Shown piece after piece: positions 61,782-64,000 of a stretch of 64,000 bases of DNA (the stretch's first letter is position 1; every line of letters starts with the position of its first letter). The stretch comes from Chitinophaga agrisoli (GTDB taxonomy: Bacteria; Bacteroidota; Bacteroidia; Chitinophagales; Chitinophagaceae). The position numbers and the translations under genes are program-made. Where the stretch lies: contig NZ_VUOC01000002.1 of NCBI RefSeq assembly GCF_008386695.1, forward strand, positions 1,827,595 through 1,891,594. The letters run 5' to 3'. The notes beneath the pieces were generated by a model that made no database searches, had not been told where the DNA came from, and worked only from the letters and a program-made list of their open reading frames with translations.

Positions 61782-63974
61782 ATGTTACGCAAATCCTTAT
61801 CCTATGATTGCAGGAAGCATTTCAGTGTTTTGCTTTTTGCCTCGATGATTCTCTCCATTCAGAGTACAATTGCAGCCAACAATCCTGTAAGCGGTAAACC
61901 GCTCCGGGACACTACCATTTTTCAGGCCACAGATGCCCCCACTGCACCCGCTGTGGACGACGGAATGCCCATTGAGCTGGGCGTTAAGTTCCGCTCTGCG
62001 CAGAATGGCCAGGTAAACGGCATTCGCTTTTACAAAGGCGCTGCGAAAGGTGGTAAATACCTGGTACACCTGTGGAATACTACCGGCACTAAGCTGGGAG
62101 AAGCCGCTTTTACCGGCGACAGTACAATTGGCTGGAAAGAGGTGCTATTTGAAAAACCTATAGAAATAAAGGCCAGCACCACCTACATAGCCGCCTATTT
62201 TAGCGGCCCCGGTGACTATGCCAGCACCAATCCCTTCTTTACAAAAGGTGTGGTGAATGGCCCCCTGCGCGCCCTGGCCACTGGAGACGATGGCCCTAAC
62301 GGTGTGTACAAATACGCGGACGCGCCAACATTCCCGGACGATAACTATGGTTCCAATAACTATTGGGTGGATGTGCTGTTTATACCGGATGCCAACGCGC
62401 CTGTAGCCGCTACTCCCACAACCACAGACAACGCCACCGCGGCAGCGCCCGTAAAGGACACGCTGCCACCGGCGATCTCTAACGTACACACCGCTCCTAA
62501 TCCTGATGGATCTGTGGCCGTTACCTGGACCACCAACGAAAATGCAGATGCCGCCATACGTTACGATGTAAGCCCTGACAGCCTTACCCTGCATATGGAA
62601 GAAACATCTCCGGCTACCTCCCATAACCTGCATCTCACGAAGCTTACGCCGGGTATCACTTATTATTTCCGCATCATTTCCAAAGACGCTGCGGGTAATA
62701 CAATAGTAAAACCTACTATTGGCGCGCCACCCTTAAGCTTTAAGCTGCCCGAAGCCCCTTGTGCTATTGACAAAGCGCCGGAAGAGCTGAATGCAGGTAC
62801 GCCGGATGTTGGCACGCTTATCACCGCCGATGGCGCCGTAACCTTACAGCCAATGGTAAGCGAGGAATTCGCCAGCGCGCTCACTACCATCCCTGCCGGT
62901 TGGAAAGGCGCCCGTTACAATACTGATGGTACTACGGTAAACAACAAAGGTGTGATCACCGTAAGCGGTACCCATATGTTCTCTGAAAACACTTATGAGC
63001 CCGGATCATCTATCGAGTTTGCCGCAACTTTCACAGAAGGGAACTACCAGAATATCGGCTTCTCTATTGATGAAGGATTTAACAACGGTCCCTGGGTAAT
63101 GGTGGGCGAAGCAGCGCCGGACGGCAACCTGTATGCCCGTGCCTCTAATAATACCGCTATCAGCCTGGGCACTCGCTTATTTGATGCACAGCACCGCTTC
63201 CAGATCAAATGGAATCCCGGCGGCTTCGAGTTCTATATAGATGGCGATACCAAACCCGCCGCGGTGATCAACATGCCTGTAAAGACAAATATGTTCATAC
63301 AGGTGAGCGATTACGTGTCCAGCGATAATAACCTGTCTATTGACTGGATGCATGTGGCGCCATATGCGCTCACCGGCAGCTTTACATCCCGTGCATTCGA
63401 CGCCGGCGACATTACAGATTGGGGAGCAATAACCTGGCATGGCGATACGCCTGCCGGCACCTCCATCTCCATGGCCATCAGTACCGGTAATACAGCAGAC
63501 CCAAATGACGGCAGCTGGACCTCTTTTAAGCCTATTAACGCGCAGGGCGAATCCGTGGCCGCTAACAGCCGCTTTATCCAGTATAAAGCAACCCTTAAGA
63601 CCACTGATAACAAAGTAACGCCCGTGCTTAAAGGAGTAGCGATCAACTGTAAAGGCAACGGCCGTATGCGCGAACAGGTAAAGGAAGCGCTTAAACCGTC
63701 TGCCGAAACCCCTCCTCCCGGCACTGGCCTCAGCGTGAAGGTGATGCCTAACCCTAGTTCCGATTATTTTGAGCTGGCTACCACTAGCGGCAACAATGAT
63801 AAAACGATCATATTGAACGTGCTGGATAGTTACGGACGTATTGTGGAGCACCACCAGGGCCTGCCGCCCAACGGTAGCTTACAGTTCGGACAATCGCTGG
63901 CGCCGGGCACTTACTTTACAGAAGTATTGCAGGGAGCTACACGGAAAACAGTTAAGATCATTAAGGTAAAATAA
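61782..63974 (+). CDS. T9SS-exported DUF4082/fibronectin-III surface protein
   Basis: 730 residues from ATG 61782; the frame starts 57 bp earlier at a TTG. Signal peptide to about residue 32. Order: DUF4082 domain (about 40-195, GVKFRSAQNGQVNGIRFYKGAAKGG and DDNYGSNNYWVDVLF), linker, one fibronectin type III domain (about 225-315, PPAISNVHTAPNPDGSVAVTWTTNENADAAIRYD), a concanavalin-like beta region (about 350-525), a further sandwich, and a T9SS type A sorting tail (about 655-730, SVKVMPNPSSDYFELATTSGN to KTVKIIKVK). Probably a surface-attached glycan-binding or cell-adhesion protein. Near the GH9-esterase pair but with its own leader. Confidence 0.9.
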   Translation: MLRKSLSYDCRKHFSVLLFASMILSIQSTIAANNPVSGKPLRDTTIFQATDAPTAPAVDDGMPIELGVKFRSAQNGQVNGIRFYKGAAKGGKYLVHLWNTTGTKLGEAAFTGDSTIGWKEVLFEKPIEIKASTTYIAAYFSGPGDYASTNPFFTKGVVNGPLRALATGDDGPNGVYKYADAPTFPDDNYGSNNYWVDVLFIPDANAPVAATPTTTDNATAAAPVKDTLPPAISNVHTAPNPDGSVAVTWTTNENADAAIRYDVSPDSLTLHMEETSPATSHNLHLTKLTPGITYYFRIISKDAAGNTIVKPTIGAPPLSFKLPEAPCAIDKAPEELNAGTPDVGTLITADGAVTLQPMVSEEFASALTTIPAGWKGARYNTDGTTVNNKGVITVSGTHMFSENTYEPGSSIEFAATFTEGNYQNIGFSIDEGFNNGPWVMVGEAAPDGNLYARASNNTAISLGTRLFDAQHRFQIKWNPGGFEFYIDGDTKPAAVINMPVKTNMFIQVSDYVSSDNNLSIDWMHVAPYALTGSFTSRAFDAGDITDWGAITWHGDTPAGTSISMAISTGNTADPNDGSWTSFKPINAQGESVAANSRFIQYKATLKTTDNKVTPVLKGVAINCKGNGRMREQVKEALKPSAETPPPGTGLSVKVMPNPSSDYFELATTSGNNDKTIILNVLDSYGRIVEHHQGLPPNGSLQFGQSLAPGTYFTEVLQGATRKTVKIIKVK

Positions 63975-64000
63975 CGCTTAATAATAAAAAGGAAAGGGTC

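Overview
The window looks like chromosome from a Bacteroidota species, most likely a Chitinophaga-type Chitinophagaceae member. The supporting signs are a SusC/SusD pair, a FecR/DUF4974 protein, two cell-surface proteins ending in type IX secretion (T9SS) sorting domains, a Bacteroidota-type (T6SSiii) type VI secretion locus, and several promoters matching the Bacteroidota consensus (TTTG, 19-20 bp, TAnnTTTG) in place of sigma70 boxes. I saw no tRNA, rRNA, CRISPR array, transposase or prophage. Assignments come from reading protein sequences by eye; no database search was possible.

Bases 1-17545 hold a T6SSiii locus. Baseplate and membrane genes sit at the left: tssN (cut by the window edge) and tssG leftward; a membrane-anchored PKD protein, tssE and tssF rightward. 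A leftward unit carries tssH/clpV, tssB, tssC, a TraN-like (DUF4138) protein, and a lytic transglycosylase whose C-terminus resembles TraM/VirB10. A rightward cargo unit carries tssD/hcp, an unrecognised cysteine-free protein, a MORN-like lipoprotein, vgrG and a helical-repeat protein. The two most interesting signals are here: conjugation-type outer-core modules inside a sheath operon, and a probable effector/immunity pair packed between hcp and vgrG. TssK, TssO, TssP, TssQ and TssR were not recognised by name; they may lie left of the window, and the PKD protein is a candidate for one of them. Just after the locus is a redoxin-fold gene that has lost its active-site cysteine and has its own strong promoter.

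Bases 18300-37200 are mostly housekeeping: a DUF6807 protein, dipeptide epimerase, dnaK, an OmpA protein and a small porin, argS, a TPR protein, cytidine deaminase, signal peptidase I, an NtrC-type response regulator without a DNA-binding domain, the cysteine pair cysE-cysM, pyruvate dehydrogenase E1 beta and a thiolase. Intergenic hairpin terminators separate most units.

Bases 37300-64000 mix surface biology with core metabolism. There is a 1250-residue PKD/T9SS protein and a short paralogue sharing its leader, dnaG facing a thyA-folA pair, a SusC/SusD uptake pair, proline dehydrogenase, an orphan FecR-like lipoprotein, a Tat-exported sugar-isomerase-like lipoprotein, a TetR-hydrolase operon with a palindromic operator, a coiled-coil protein built from 54-bp tandem repeats, an exported DUF62 SAM hydrolase, and at the right end a GH9 glycanase, an esterase and a T9SS-exported fibronectin-III protein.
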